Positions 9,068 through 17,579 of a stretch of DNA of 39,076 nucleotides are shown here, in pieces; position 1 is the first letter of the stretch, and each line of letters begins with the position of its first letter. This stretch comes from Olavius sp. associated proteobacterium Delta 1 (GTDB taxonomy: Bacteria; Desulfobacterota; Desulfobacteria; Desulfobacterales; JAFDCJ01), in assembly GCA_902749685.1 (NCBI GenBank), contig CACVKW010000839.1:1-39076 (forward strand), read 5' to 3'. The notes under the pieces are model-generated. The model did no database searches. It saw only the letters and a list, made by a program, of their open reading frames with translations, and had not been told where the DNA came from. The position numbers and the translations under genes are program-made.

Positions 9068-10065
9068 GGTCGTGTGCTGTTCAACCCTACAAAAGTTCCG
9101 CCGTTTCGGTAACACAAGATCCGCATCAGGGTGGCAAAACGTTCCCCGGTGTTCCCCCGACCGACTTTATCCTTCAACAGCACCGGAAATCCGACGGCAT
9201 GGATGCGCACCCGGCGCGGACCCTTCCGATTGGCTTTGTTGATTCGGTCTATTTCTTCGATGACCGGTTGAATCGACTTTCCGCTAAATTCATCGCCGAA
9301 AACATACAGGCTGATTTTTTTATCGCCGGCGAAAAATGTCTTGATGGCAGCCGCAATTCCTTCAACCGGACTACTGTTGCTGAAGGAACGCCAGGTGGTC
9401 AGGTTGGAAATAATCGCCCGGCGGCGACCCGGTGTATCCGGTATCCATTTGCCGGCTAACTGGGAGAACATGTACACGCCCATGTCGTTCATGACCTGGA
9501 TACCTTTTACTTTGGGATAGACTCTCAGTGTTTCAGCCAGTTTTTTTTGCACAAGACCCCATGCATTGCGCTGCATACTGCCGGAGGTGTCGATGATAAA
9601 AATGATATATTCACTATCCACCGGAATTCCACCGACGGAGCTGTCGATTTTTTGAGGCTGTTTCTTCAGCAACCGTTGCATTTCCTCAGTCAATTGCTGC
9701 ATCGCCCGGGCTAGTTTTCCTTCGATGATGTTTTGTACTTCAGCATGCTGATCGGATGCCGCAAATTGTCCCTTAATACCGGACAGATCTCCCTGCAGGC
9801 GCGCAAGATGTTTCTTCTCCTCCGATAGCTGTTCTTTTTGTCCTTTCAACTCCCGGTTAAGCACCGCGGTTTCACCGCGAATTTTATGCAGCTCCTCCTC
9901 CAGGCGTACAATTTCAGCCCCAAGGTCGTCGCTTACTTTTTCAATGATGACGGGTTCGGCGAATTTGGATAACACAAACAACAAAATAATCGCGCCAAAA
10001 CCACAGCAGATGACGTCCAGAAACGACAGGCTGAATATTTCTATGTCGCGGCGGCGGATTCTCAT
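9064..10065 (-). CDS. Membrane-anchored coiled-coil/vWA protein 1
   Basis: The 333-residue protein has three parts. A short basic N-terminus leads into a single membrane helix, FSLSFLDVICCGFGAIILLF (11-30), with an acidic residue at D17. A charged coiled coil covers about 50-135. A von Willebrand A domain has a MIDAS start DTSGS at 159-163. In ExbD, TolR and MotB the single helix also carries one essential Asp near its start, so this helix looks like a motor-plug helix, while the exported part is vWA instead of a peptidoglycan-binding fold. An earlier TTG (10080) is possible; the ATG at 10065 is preferred. It pairs with a paralogue at 10544-11635 and a MotA/TolQ/ExbB-like channel gene at 13521. 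A vWA domain normally binds a protein ligand through a metal; the ligand is unknown. Confidence 0.8.
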   Translation of the reverse strand: MRIRRRDIEIFSLSFLDVICCGFGAIILLFVLSKFAEPVIIEKVSDDLGAEIVRLEEELHKIRGETAVLNRELKGQKEQLSEEKKHLARLQGDLSGIKGQFAASDQHAEVQNIIEGKLARAMQQLTEEMQRLLKKQPQKIDSSVGGIPVDSEYIIFIIDTSGSMQRNAWGLVQKKLAETLRVYPKVKGIQVMNDMGVYMFSQLAGKWIPDTPGRRRAIISNLTTWRSFSNSSPVEGIAAAIKTFFAGDKKISLYVFGDEFSGKSIQPVIEEIDRINKANRKGPRRVRIHAVGFPVLLKDKVGRGNTGERFATLMRILCYRNGGTFVGLNSTRP

Positions 10066-10543
10066 AAAAAATAGGCTCAAGGCTCAGGGAGTAAAAGCAA
10101 GGCTCACGGCGCACGGCGTATGGCGCAAGGTCAAGGTATAAGGTTTAAGGTATAGGGCAATTGAATTTGGAAGTCGGAATGCGGAATTCGGAAACTACCA
10201 TATATGACAGCAGAACCCGTAATTTGTATCGCAATATTTTGTGCCTTTACCTTAAACTTTCTACCCTACATCCTTTTTATCGATTCGCTGTCCATCAGTC
10301 CTTTCCGACTTCCGGATTCCTACCTCCAGCTTCCCATCACTCCTTTCCGACTTCCGCATCTTTAGTCCCGCCCTAGCGGACGACGACGGGTCCCACTTCC
10401 GCATTCCGATTTCCCGCTTCCGAATTCATCGCTCTCTGCTCCATGCGCTATGCACTTTGCCCTTTATTCCGCATTCCGAATTCGTTACTCCCTCTGCTTA
10501 ATTTTCTAAATCCACAATCTGCAATCCGAAATCCGCAATCGAT
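10066..10543. repeat. Large heptad-array region between the two vWA genes
   Basis: The left part has 7-base words such as AGGCTCA, CGGCGCA, CGGCGTA, TGGCGCA (10100-10127), then AGGTTTA, AGGTATA and GGAAGTCGGAATGCGG. The right part, in opposite sense, has CCTTAAACTTTCTACCC (near 10250), TTCCGACTTCCG and CATTCCGATTTCC, and ends in AATCCGAAATCCGCAATCG before 10543. It fills the whole 478-base gap. I see no gene in it. Confidence 0.7.
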
Positions 10544-11635
10544 TCACGGCCAATCCCTCGAAGGGCTGAAAAACGACCCCCGGGTGTCTTTGGCCAACTT
10601 CCAGAATGCACCGGCGGCGAATGGATCACCTTCCATGGGATACAGAATGATGTTGACCGGTATGCGGGAGGGAAGCTGGCGGATGGCGTCGTGATACAGG
10701 CTTAGTCGCTTCTTGCCGGAAACTCTTTTGCCCCAGGGTTTTTTGGCTCCCATGGTCGGCAGGCTGTCGGTCAGCAGGAAAAGGTTATCCGGTGCCGGCT
10801 TCATCTCTACGACCGCTTTGAAAGCATTCAGCAGGCTGGTGCCTTTTTGTGGAACCACTTTACGCATGCGGGCCACGGTCTGATTGAGTTTGTCAACATC
10901 CGCGGCATTCAGCCAGATTCCCGCACTGTCGGCAATCAAAGGCCCGGCGGTCTCGTTGAATGTGTAGACCTGAAATTTGCTCGTCGCCGGCAACTGAGTG
11001 GTCAACCAATCAATGGTTTTAACTGCCTGCTGCCATTTGGCAGATTTTATTTTTTCTTTTGCCGCCAGATTGCGCCGGCGAATAATCCCGACTACCGTAT
11101 CGGCCAGCATGCTGGCTGATGAATCCACCAGAATCATGATGCGCCGACCGCCCATCTTCAGGTCCGTGAGATACTGGCGGTCCCCGTGTCCGGGAAACGG
11201 CCGCAGTTTGGTGCCGAGCGCATCCTGTGCTTTGGCACCGGCCCGCAGGCGTTTAACATCTTCTTCCAGGGATTTTAGATCCGCTTTTAGCCGGTTGACA
11301 TGGGTTTTTGTTGCCAGGGTATCTTTATCGCTGGCGGCCAATTCGATTTCTTTTTCTTTGATCGTTTCGATCAACCGGCGCGCAAGCCCCTGGGTTTTTT
11401 CCAGCTCAGCGCGGGTTTCCTCCAGGACATTGCGGATCCGGATCAGATCTTTTTTCCCTTCCAGCACCTGGATTTCAATGCGGTTGGTTTCAGCACGCAG
11501 GTCGGATGTCACGGTATCGCGTCGGGCGGCACTCTTCGCGTTTACCAAGACAAATAAAAGAATAATGGCACCCAGCCCGCAGGTAATGATGTCCAGAAAG
11601 GACAGGCTGAATACATTTAGTTTTTTGCGTCCCAA
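10544..11635 (-). CDS. Membrane-anchored coiled-coil/vWA protein 2
   Basis: This 363-residue paralogue of the downstream vWA protein has the same order of parts. The membrane helix FSLSFLDIITCGLGAIILLF (9-28) has D15 at the matching position. A long coiled coil covers about 43-135, and the vWA domain has DSSAS at 171-175. The start is TTG at 11635-11633, supported by AAGGCGG seven bases upstream; no ATG fits. The two paralogues share the helix closely, whereas their vWA parts differ clearly, as if both dock to the same channel but act on different ligands (inference). It lies in the same orientation as the channel gene but is separated from its neighbours by repeat-filled gaps. Confidence 0.8.
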   Translation of the reverse strand: MGRKKLNVFSLSFLDIITCGLGAIILLFVLVNAKSAARRDTVTSDLRAETNRIEIQVLEGKKDLIRIRNVLEETRAELEKTQGLARRLIETIKEKEIELAASDKDTLATKTHVNRLKADLKSLEEDVKRLRAGAKAQDALGTKLRPFPGHGDRQYLTDLKMGGRRIMILVDSSASMLADTVVGIIRRRNLAAKEKIKSAKWQQAVKTIDWLTTQLPATSKFQVYTFNETAGPLIADSAGIWLNAADVDKLNQTVARMRKVVPQKGTSLLNAFKAVVEMKPAPDNLFLLTDSLPTMGAKKPWGKRVSGKKRLSLYHDAIRQLPSRIPVNIILYPMEGDPFAAGAFWKLAKDTRGSFFSPSRDWP

Positions 11636-11815
11636 AATTAATCCGCCTTAAAAATAGCTTAACAGGTTGTAGATTGCTTTTTGAAAATTGATAAAACTTG
11701 TTAGATTAAAGCGCCGGCGTCTTAATTATTTCATGCTGCGCATGTTTTCTATGCTTTTTTTTGCGCCATCGTCTCAAATCAATTTGCGAAAAGATTCATT
11801 TCAGTTCCGGAATCA

Positions 11816-13237
11816 TTATTTTGCAGTCGATGAATTGATACATGCAATCATCTGGAGTTTTTCACCGGAATTTCCGACTCGAATCACTTGACCGACTTTC
11901 AGGGTAATGCTGCCTTTGACTTGCTGTTCATCAACGAAGGTTCCTTCTTCGCTTATATCCTTTAGTAATATTTCTCCTCTTTTGAGCTCCAGTGTACAAT
12001 GTTTGGGGGAGACGCCGCCGGCCGCTCCGGATATGGTGATATCGTTTTGCCGACCGTCATGTGCGCTGCCGATGGTCAGCGGTTTTTCGGTGATTGGATA
12101 AGCAATGCTGTGATAGAGCAGGTGGGTTGGGCTGGCTTGGGCTGCCGTTGCTGCTGGCGTTCGATGATCATCGGTCTGCTGCTGATCCTGCCAGGGACGA
12201 CTGGTGAAAAACGATATCCCGCCGTTGTTGTCATGAGCTGCCAGCTGGTTCCAGATCTGCGGCACACCCATGGCGGCAGCGCCGCGGTCCAATTCAATGA
12301 TTTGGACGTCTTTTAATGTGGCCAGCATTTCCTTGCAACCGGGCAGGCGGGCGAGGCGCTGCGATAGTTGAAGGGCGAGCGATGTCCGGCCTCTTCCCCG
12401 TTTATTTTGCATTCTTTTAATTAACCGGAGCACTTCGCGGTAAACCGGTTCTGAAATACGGGTGATGCTGTCGCGTTCCAGCGTGATGCTGTATGGTGCG
12501 AAACCTCCGGTTATTTCAAATACCATGGATGAATTATGCTGAAAATGAGAGAGAATCCCGGGCAGGCGATCATACAATTCCTGTTCCGAGGCAGCCTGGT
12601 GAAACGGGTCAAAGCGCGTGGTGCGAACGAATTCCTGAGCGATCATATCCACCAGCTTTCGGTAAAGGTGGAGCAGCCCTTTTTCAACGGTGGTTGCGGA
12701 ATCTCTTAATGACAGGTGCTCGCCCTGTTCAAGGTAGATGACCTCGATTCGGTGCAGATGAATATCCAGATACAACAGCATTTTATCCGGCCCGACATGG
12801 GAGGAAGCGGCCAGGGCCAGCGGCACAAAACCCCTGACGGGCATACCCAGTTCCTGGCAGATGCCCAGGATTAGACCCAGGTGCTCGCGATCATAAAAGC
12901 TTGGAACCGCCATCACGATTTCGTCACCATGGGATTGAAGCTGCTGCCAGATTAAAGACAGGTGACGAAAGGCGATTTCGGCATGATTTAGTGGAAAATG
13001 TTTGCCGGTTTGCTCCAGGGGCTCGGTATTCAATTGATCCCAGAAATGGTTCAGGATTTGGCGGGGAAAAAGGTGGGCTTTGCTTGCGGCAGTTTCTCCC
13101 ACCAGCAAGCCTTTTTTTTGCGGCAGCGCAAAACCGGGACTTTCCTGAACCTGTCCGTCCAGGTCAATCAATATTGGTGGGCTGCCGCCGGCCGCTAGGA
13201 TGCCGGAATCGTTGAGTTCAAGGCCGATAATTCCCAT
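11816..13237 (-). CDS. Degenerate Hsp70-like (ASKHA fold) protein with C-terminal FHA domain
   Basis: The N-terminal 330 residues follow the actin/Hsp70 fold. MGIIGLELNDSG matches the phosphate-1 strand, EIVMAVPSFYDREHL with GFVPLALAAS resembles the Hsp70 VPAYF and NEPTAAA segments, and LLYLDIHLHRIEVIYL replaces the usual DLGGGTFDVS phosphate-2 strand. The glycines needed for ATP binding are mostly missing, so it may not hydrolyse ATP. A linker rich in Gln, Ala and Thr leads to an FHA domain (about 385-468) with VSPKHC and EEGTFVD. The usual GR and NG of phosphothreonine-binding FHA domains are changed to GS and EG. AAGGAAG precedes the ATG. No signal peptide is seen, so it is likely cytoplasmic, probably at the inner face of the channel (inference from context). 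Confidence 0.72.
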   Translation of the reverse strand: MGIIGLELNDSGILAAGGSPPILIDLDGQVQESPGFALPQKKGLLVGETAASKAHLFPRQILNHFWDQLNTEPLEQTGKHFPLNHAEIAFRHLSLIWQQLQSHGDEIVMAVPSFYDREHLGLILGICQELGMPVRGFVPLALAASSHVGPDKMLLYLDIHLHRIEVIYLEQGEHLSLRDSATTVEKGLLHLYRKLVDMIAQEFVRTTRFDPFHQAASEQELYDRLPGILSHFQHNSSMVFEITGGFAPYSITLERDSITRISEPVYREVLRLIKRMQNKRGRGRTSLALQLSQRLARLPGCKEMLATLKDVQIIELDRGAAAMGVPQIWNQLAAHDNNGGISFFTSRPWQDQQQTDDHRTPAATAAQASPTHLLYHSIAYPITEKPLTIGSAHDGRQNDITISGAAGGVSPKHCTLELKRGEILLKDISEEGTFVDEQQVKGSITLKVGQVIRVGNSGEKLQMIACINSSTAK

Positions 13238-13259
13238 TTAGACTTCCTTGGCGAGATTT

Positions 13260-13515
13260 TTTAGTTTGAGGTGAAAGGACAAAGGTTAAAGGCAAATAGG
13301 AAATGGTATCAGGTGTATGGTTTAAGGTTTAAGGCTAAGGACTGTGTATTGATTCTTAGCAATTAATCAGACTTTATTTCATTGACCTTACACCCTATAC
13401 CTTACACCTTACACCCTAATACCTAATACCTTAAACCGTCACTTTACTCCTTACACCTTTCTACCTTCTACAATGCTTCATTTGCCGTGAGCCCTAGGCC
13501 GTGCGCCGTACGCCA
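13260..13515. repeat. Heptad array pair between channel and Hsp70-like genes
   Basis: The left arm has AGGTGTA, TGGTTTA, AGGTTTA, AGGCTAA (13311-13338). The right arm has ACCTTAC, ACCCTAT, ACCTTAC, ACCTTAC, ACCCTAA, TACCTAA, TACCTTA (13385-13433). The arms are inverse in sense around a roughly 45-base core. Looser GTGAGCCC/GTGCGCCG words follow to the end of the gap. Confidence 0.75.
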
Positions 13516-13520
13516 ATTTT

Positions 13521-14324
13521 TTATTGCGTATGCAGCTGCCTCGTCAATTTCTCTTCACAATACGCTTCAGCGTCCAGGACATAGTGTTCCTGGAGTGACT
13601 GCAATTGATGCAGCAGGAACATCAGAACAATGCTGATCAAAAGCGCGATCAGGGTTGAGTTAAAGGCTACGCCCAGACTCGTCGTCACATCGAATATATC
13701 CCCTTCAATCGCTTTGTGTGCCTGGCCAAGAGCTTGCCCGATGCCCCGCACGGTGCCGATGAAACCCACCGATGGAATCGCCCACGCAATATAGCGGATC
13801 ATGGACAATTCAGATTCCAGACGTTCAGCTTCAGCCGTACAATAGGCATGGGTAGCGTCGGCGGCATCCTGAATGTTCCGGGTGGTGCTGAATCGGTGCA
13901 ACGCCGCCAACAAGGCTCTGGGCAACAGGGCGTTGCTTTGATGGGGCGGCAGCGCTTGTATTTGTCGCGAAAGTTCACGCGTGTCCTCCGGCAGAATGCG
14001 CACCCCTTCGGCCAAAGGTATCAAATCTTGTTGCAGCAATGACCGTTGCCTGATGGTAACAACGCCTTTGTAGGCCATGATGGCCAGAGCCCAGAACATA
14101 AGAATAAAACAGGCCTCCTGCTCGAAGTCGCGTATCAGGACAAACACCGAGCGCTCTGTAACCTGTGATTCACCCGCTTGCAACCCGGCGGCCTGCTGGG
14201 CCAGTATCGCATCGGCTTGCGGGCGAATGACGGCCACATAAGCCGCGTGGACGATGATGATAATCAGGATCAAGGCAAACAGCTGATAGATGAACTCGAT
14301 TGAGAGCGGGAATTTTTTTTCCAT
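13521..14324 (-). CDS. MotA/TolQ/ExbB-family proton channel protein
   Basis: The 267-residue inner-membrane protein has four predicted membrane segments, at about 10-33, 69-91, 176-197 and 213-240, with a cytoplasmic loop between the second and third. The last two hold the family core: AIPSVGFIGTVRGIG (182-196) and TTSLGVAFNSTLIALL (214-229). These correspond to the pore-lining helices with conserved Thr/Ser of ExbB, TolQ and MotA. Such proteins form pentamers around a dimer of single-helix partners and turn ion flow into motion. No exbD, tolR or motB gene is nearby; the two vWA proteins with an Asp in their helix are the only candidates for partners. Confidence 0.83.
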   Translation of the reverse strand: MEKKFPLSIEFIYQLFALILIIIIVHAAYVAVIRPQADAILAQQAAGLQAGESQVTERSVFVLIRDFEQEACFILMFWALAIMAYKGVVTIRQRSLLQQDLIPLAEGVRILPEDTRELSRQIQALPPHQSNALLPRALLAALHRFSTTRNIQDAADATHAYCTAEAERLESELSMIRYIAWAIPSVGFIGTVRGIGQALGQAHKAIEGDIFDVTTSLGVAFNSTLIALLISIVLMFLLHQLQSLQEHYVLDAEAYCEEKLTRQLHTQ

Positions 14325-14454
14325 AATAGGTTGTCCGTGGTATGATGACTTTTCATGTTGCTAGTCGGATTAATCAGCGATGGCAGTCAGTGAAAAAAAA
14401 TATAAAAATGCAAAAAGGTTGACTATTAAGGCTCTAAATCACTCCAGCCCTGTT

Positions 14455-14503
14455 CCCTCTGCCCCATGCGCTCCGCCCTCTGCTCTCTGCGCCATGCGCT
14501 CTG
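14455..14503. repeat. Heptad array
   Basis: Seven consecutive 7-base words: CCCTCTG, CCCCATG, CGCTCCG, CCCTCTG, CTCTCTG, CGCCATG, CGCTCTG. It lies just after the stop of the small exported protein on the minus strand. Confidence 0.8.
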
Positions 14504-14508
14504 CGATT

Positions 14509-14865
14509 TCATATGTCGACCGGATAATCCACCGCCTGCTCGGCGGCTATTTCTTCTGACGGCCTAAAGGGCTTTATGGGCTTTGTTGCGGCAGCATTTG
14601 AGTTATTGTCACTTTTCTGCCTCTCGGCTGTTTCTGAATCCGGGGACTGATCCTTGTTTTCGTTGGTCGACCGGCTTTCATTTTCAGCCGCTTGCGGTTC
14701 ATTTTCTGCCACGACAATTGGTTTTCGATTCAATTCGAATGTGTGAATGCTTCCAGTCCGCTCGATTGGTTCGTCCGGGGTAAGATGAATCCTGCCCGGA
14801 GTTGCCGGAACACTCATGAAGAATAATAAGCCAGTAATTGCGAATATAAATTTCTTAATTTCCAT
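14509..14865 (-). CDS. Small exported low-complexity protein, unknown
   Basis: The 118-residue protein starts with a signal peptide (MEIKKFIFAITGLLFFMSVP, then a likely cleavage near residue 23-25). The remainder is disordered and rich in Glu, Asn, Ser and Ala, ending EEIAAEQAVDYPVDI. AGGGGG precedes the ATG. No family is recognised. It sits between the toxin-antitoxin pair and the channel gene in the same orientation, so it may be a periplasmic accessory of the motor-like locus. The evidence for that is position only. Confidence 0.55.
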   Translation of the reverse strand: MEIKKFIFAITGLLFFMSVPATPGRIHLTPDEPIERTGSIHTFELNRKPIVVAENEPQAAENESRSTNENKDQSPDSETAERQKSDNNSNAAATKPIKPFRPSEEIAAEQAVDYPVDI

Positions 14866-14910
14866 AGTCCCCCTACAACCCTGAATGTGCTACCTTGCAG
14901 GGCGGATTAA

Positions 14911-15162
14911 TTATCTGTATGCTTCTCGTCGGTGGCTAATTCTCAAAATAAGAGCTGTATCTCCGATGATGGAATAAATTACCCGATAATCTCCGACTCG
15001 AAATTTCCTTAAACCGGAGAATTTTCCCGATATCGTGGGGAACTCTTCTGCCTTCTCCGGTAGCTCTGTTTCAATTTTGATTAAAATCCTATCAACCTGG
15101 TCGTTGTCTATTTTCTTGAGATCACGTGCCACTGATTTTTTGAATGCGATTTTACAGCTCAA
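14911..15162 (-). CDS. RelE/ParE-family toxin
   Basis: The 83-residue protein has the RelE fold signature. It opens with CKIAFKKSVARDLKKID, has LRKFRVGDYRVIYSI with the basic strand in the middle, and ends with ALILRISHRREAYR, which carries the Arg/His/Tyr cluster used by ribosome-dependent mRNA interferases. It starts inside the last codons of the antitoxin gene (11-base overlap), the usual antitoxin-first arrangement. RelE-type interferase is favoured over gyrase-directed ParE because of the terminal HRREAY, but the target is not certain. Confidence 0.85.
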   Translation of the reverse strand: MSCKIAFKKSVARDLKKIDNDQVDRILIKIETELPEKAEEFPTISGKFSGLRKFRVGDYRVIYSIIGDTALILRISHRREAYR

Positions 15163-15370
15163 GTTCTTTCCTCATACCTTTAATAGAAATAACCGGATCA
15201 GTGGTATCATGCAAACGATCATAAGCAACCTGCAATTCAGCGATTTCAGTCAAATATGATTCTAAAGCTTTTTGGATATGAAACGATTTTGGCCGTTCTG
15301 TTTCTTTCGCAATTTCAGAAAGTCTTGAGGCTAGATCATCCGGGATTCTTACGGATAGGGCTGTGCTCAT
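15152..15370 (-). CDS. Ribbon-helix-helix antitoxin
   Basis: The 72-residue protein starts with a ribbon-helix-helix DNA-binding domain (TALSVRIPDDLASRLSEIA, then a helix around FHIQKALESYL). A C-terminal toxin-binding tail follows, ending GMRKELEL. AGGAGG stands five bases before the ATG. As in related modules it probably represses its own promoter, which would lie in 15371-15473 where no gene is seen. The pair splits the minus-strand locus between the PEGA/FGE gene and the small exported protein, so it is probably an insertion. Confidence 0.85.
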   Translation of the reverse strand: MSTALSVRIPDDLASRLSEIAKETERPKSFHIQKALESYLTEIAELQVAYDRLHDTTDPVISIKGMRKELEL

Positions 15371-15473
15371 ACATTACCTCCTGTGTGTTTAAATGTATTA
15401 CATCGTAATCATTCGCCGGACGGTTAGCAAGGACTTTTAAGTTCCGGTATATCCGGGTTAGGGAATCGTTAAT

Positions 15474-17579
15474 CTATTTCAGATACCTGCCAATACGAAA
15501 ACCCAAATCAGGACGTTTGGTGTCGCTGTAGTCACGATACGAAAGCCGCAGTTCACTGATACCGGCCTGCATCCAGGAGGAACCTTTTATTACATGGTGC
15601 TTACCCTCTTTCGGGCCCATGGGATCGATATACATTATATTTGAATCGTAAGGATAAATCGAATAGAAATCGTGACACCATTCGGAAACATTGCCCCCCA
15701 TATCGTAAAGGCCCAGGGCATTTTTCTTAAATTTTGAAGGTGGCGCACTTACCGCGTAACGATCATTATATGACGACAGGGTGTTATTCATCAAGTCTTT
15801 GGCGGATACGTCCGCATAATTTCCCCCTTTTTCCGGTGGTGGATAGCCGCTTCCCCAGGGATATTTAACCCCGGCACTGTTCTTATTGAAGCGGGCACAA
15901 TATTCCCATTCGGCTTCGCTGGGAAGGCGATACCCGGTACCCACAGGATCTGTGGCAACCAATTTCCCGCCCTTTTGCACGTAGACGGGTTGCAGGGATT
16001 CTTTGACACTGAGCCAGTTGCAAAAAAGGGCGGCCTGCTGCCAGGTTATCCCGGCGACCGGCAATTCATCCCGATTCAGGCTTTGCCTTTTAAATGCGCC
16101 GGAGTTGTGGGCAGCCAGAAACTGTCTGACTTCTTTGTTGGTGACTTCCCTGACGCCCATATAAAATGGCCGCTGCAGTTTGATTTTGCGCAGCGTTTCA
16201 TTAGAGCGGCGGCCCTGCTCGCGGCGTGAAGACCCCATGCTAAAAATCCCGGGATGAACCAGTTTCAGCTCGTAGCCATTTTTGGCCCTGATGATTCCGG
16301 CCGGCGTCCCGGGGCTGGATGACAGTTTGGTCAAGGCGATGTTGATTTCCTGGGGAAATCCGGGACGAGGGGTAATACGGATCTGGTAGGGCCGATAGCC
16401 TTGTTTTGTTATCGCCAATTGATGTTCAACGGCTACCAGATCCAAATTTTTCGGTACCCTGCCCAAGGGTCGGCCGTCAATGAAGAGCTTGGCATCGGCC
16501 GGCTTTACCACAAAGTTAATGACGCCCAGTTTCGGCTTTAAGGTGATGTTGAGGGTTTTTGACTCCTCACTGAGCAGTTTTACTGTACGTTTGGCTTTTT
16601 CGTATCCGGCTTTGGATACGTGGAGCAGATGCTTTTTGTTGGCCGTCAGCGTTAACTCCAGCGGTGTCTGACCGGCAAATGTCTTGCCGATCACCACATT
16701 GGCTCCGGCGGGTCTGGTCCGAACAGCCAGTTTACCGTCGGCCGGCTGCAAACGAATAGCCTCCAGTTTCTGAGGTTGATTGGCAACCACCGCCAGGCGG
16801 GTGTGCCACGGCTTGAATCGATCTGCCTTTACCACCAGGTCATGGTCGCCCGCCAGCAGTTTGAGTGTTAAGGGGGTGGTTCCGACAGATTTTCCATCTA
16901 CTAAAACAACGGCTTGCGCCGGTTCGGATTGCAGGCTGATCTCTGCCCAGCCGGGGATCAGGGCCAGATCAACGTGCTGAACTTTACCACAACCCGCAAC
17001 CTCTACCTGGGTGTGCAACGTCTGATATTTCTCGGCCTGGATTGTAATGCTCCTGCGACCCGGTTTGACCTCCAAGCCGGTCAGAGGTGTCGGTCCCCGA
17101 TCCTTGCCGTCAATCAAAATAAGGGCACCCGCCAGCGTCACGGCCGGCGCATCTGCCTGATGCGCTTTAAATGACAGCTGTCCCGGCTGTCTGGTCATTG
17201 AAAAATTAAAATGCTGGGTTTTGTCCGTTGCCACCACAAATTTATTCTGCAATGGCTCAAAACATTCTTTATCGGCTTCAAGGACATAGGCACCGGATTG
17301 CATTAAATAGTAGTCACCGATTTTGGGTGCCATCAACCCGCCTTTGATGGAGAGCTGATCCGGGTTTGGATCAATCCGGATGACAACCTGGCGGGCGGTG
17401 AATACGAACCAGACCGCGGCACACAGCAAAATCAGAAAAATCCCAAGCGCCAGGCTGAGCGACCATTTCAACACCTGTGAGGACTTCGAGTGCTTTGGAT
17501 CGCGTTCGGGGCGGAAGGATACCGGTTTTATTTCAACCGGTGTTGTGCTGCGATCTTTGATATCGTTTTTGGATTTCAA
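15474..17579 (-). CDS. Membrane-anchored PEGA x4 / FGE-sulfatase-like domain protein
   Basis: The 701-residue protein has a cytoplasmic N-terminus, one membrane helix (about 39-62) and four PEGA-type repeats (about 150-195, 210-258, 282-328, 352-400). These carry the typical VLVDGKSVGTTPLTLKL pattern. A C-terminal formylglycine-generating-enzyme-like (SUMF1) domain (about 438-701) has IFSMGSSRRE, YRLPSEAEWEYCAR, LYDMGGNVSEWCHDF and GFRIGRY. In the last part, where active FGE carries two catalytic cysteines after the GGS motif, this protein reads KGSSWMQAGISELRLSYR with no cysteine. It is thus likely a binding domain and not an oxidase. The start is TTG, overlapping the preceding TGA stop (TTGA), so translation is coupled to the TPR-like/PEGA gene. 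Confidence 0.85.
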   Translation of the reverse strand: MKSKNDIKDRSTTPVEIKPVSFRPERDPKHSKSSQVLKWSLSLALGIFLILLCAAVWFVFTARQVVIRIDPNPDQLSIKGGLMAPKIGDYYLMQSGAYVLEADKECFEPLQNKFVVATDKTQHFNFSMTRQPGQLSFKAHQADAPAVTLAGALILIDGKDRGPTPLTGLEVKPGRRSITIQAEKYQTLHTQVEVAGCGKVQHVDLALIPGWAEISLQSEPAQAVVLVDGKSVGTTPLTLKLLAGDHDLVVKADRFKPWHTRLAVVANQPQKLEAIRLQPADGKLAVRTRPAGANVVIGKTFAGQTPLELTLTANKKHLLHVSKAGYEKAKRTVKLLSEESKTLNITLKPKLGVINFVVKPADAKLFIDGRPLGRVPKNLDLVAVEHQLAITKQGYRPYQIRITPRPGFPQEINIALTKLSSSPGTPAGIIRAKNGYELKLVHPGIFSMGSSRREQGRRSNETLRKIKLQRPFYMGVREVTNKEVRQFLAAHNSGAFKRQSLNRDELPVAGITWQQAALFCNWLSVKESLQPVYVQKGGKLVATDPVGTGYRLPSEAEWEYCARFNKNSAGVKYPWGSGYPPPEKGGNYADVSAKDLMNNTLSSYNDRYAVSAPPSKFKKNALGLYDMGGNVSEWCHDFYSIYPYDSNIMYIDPMGPKEGKHHVIKGSSWMQAGISELRLSYRDYSDTKRPDLGFRIGRYLK

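Noticed and set aside
13521..14324. Assignment as TolQ or ExbB of a classical Tol-Pal or TonB system
   Set aside because: No tolR/exbD, tolA/tonB, tolB or pal is present, and the protein has four predicted membrane segments with a long first periplasmic loop.
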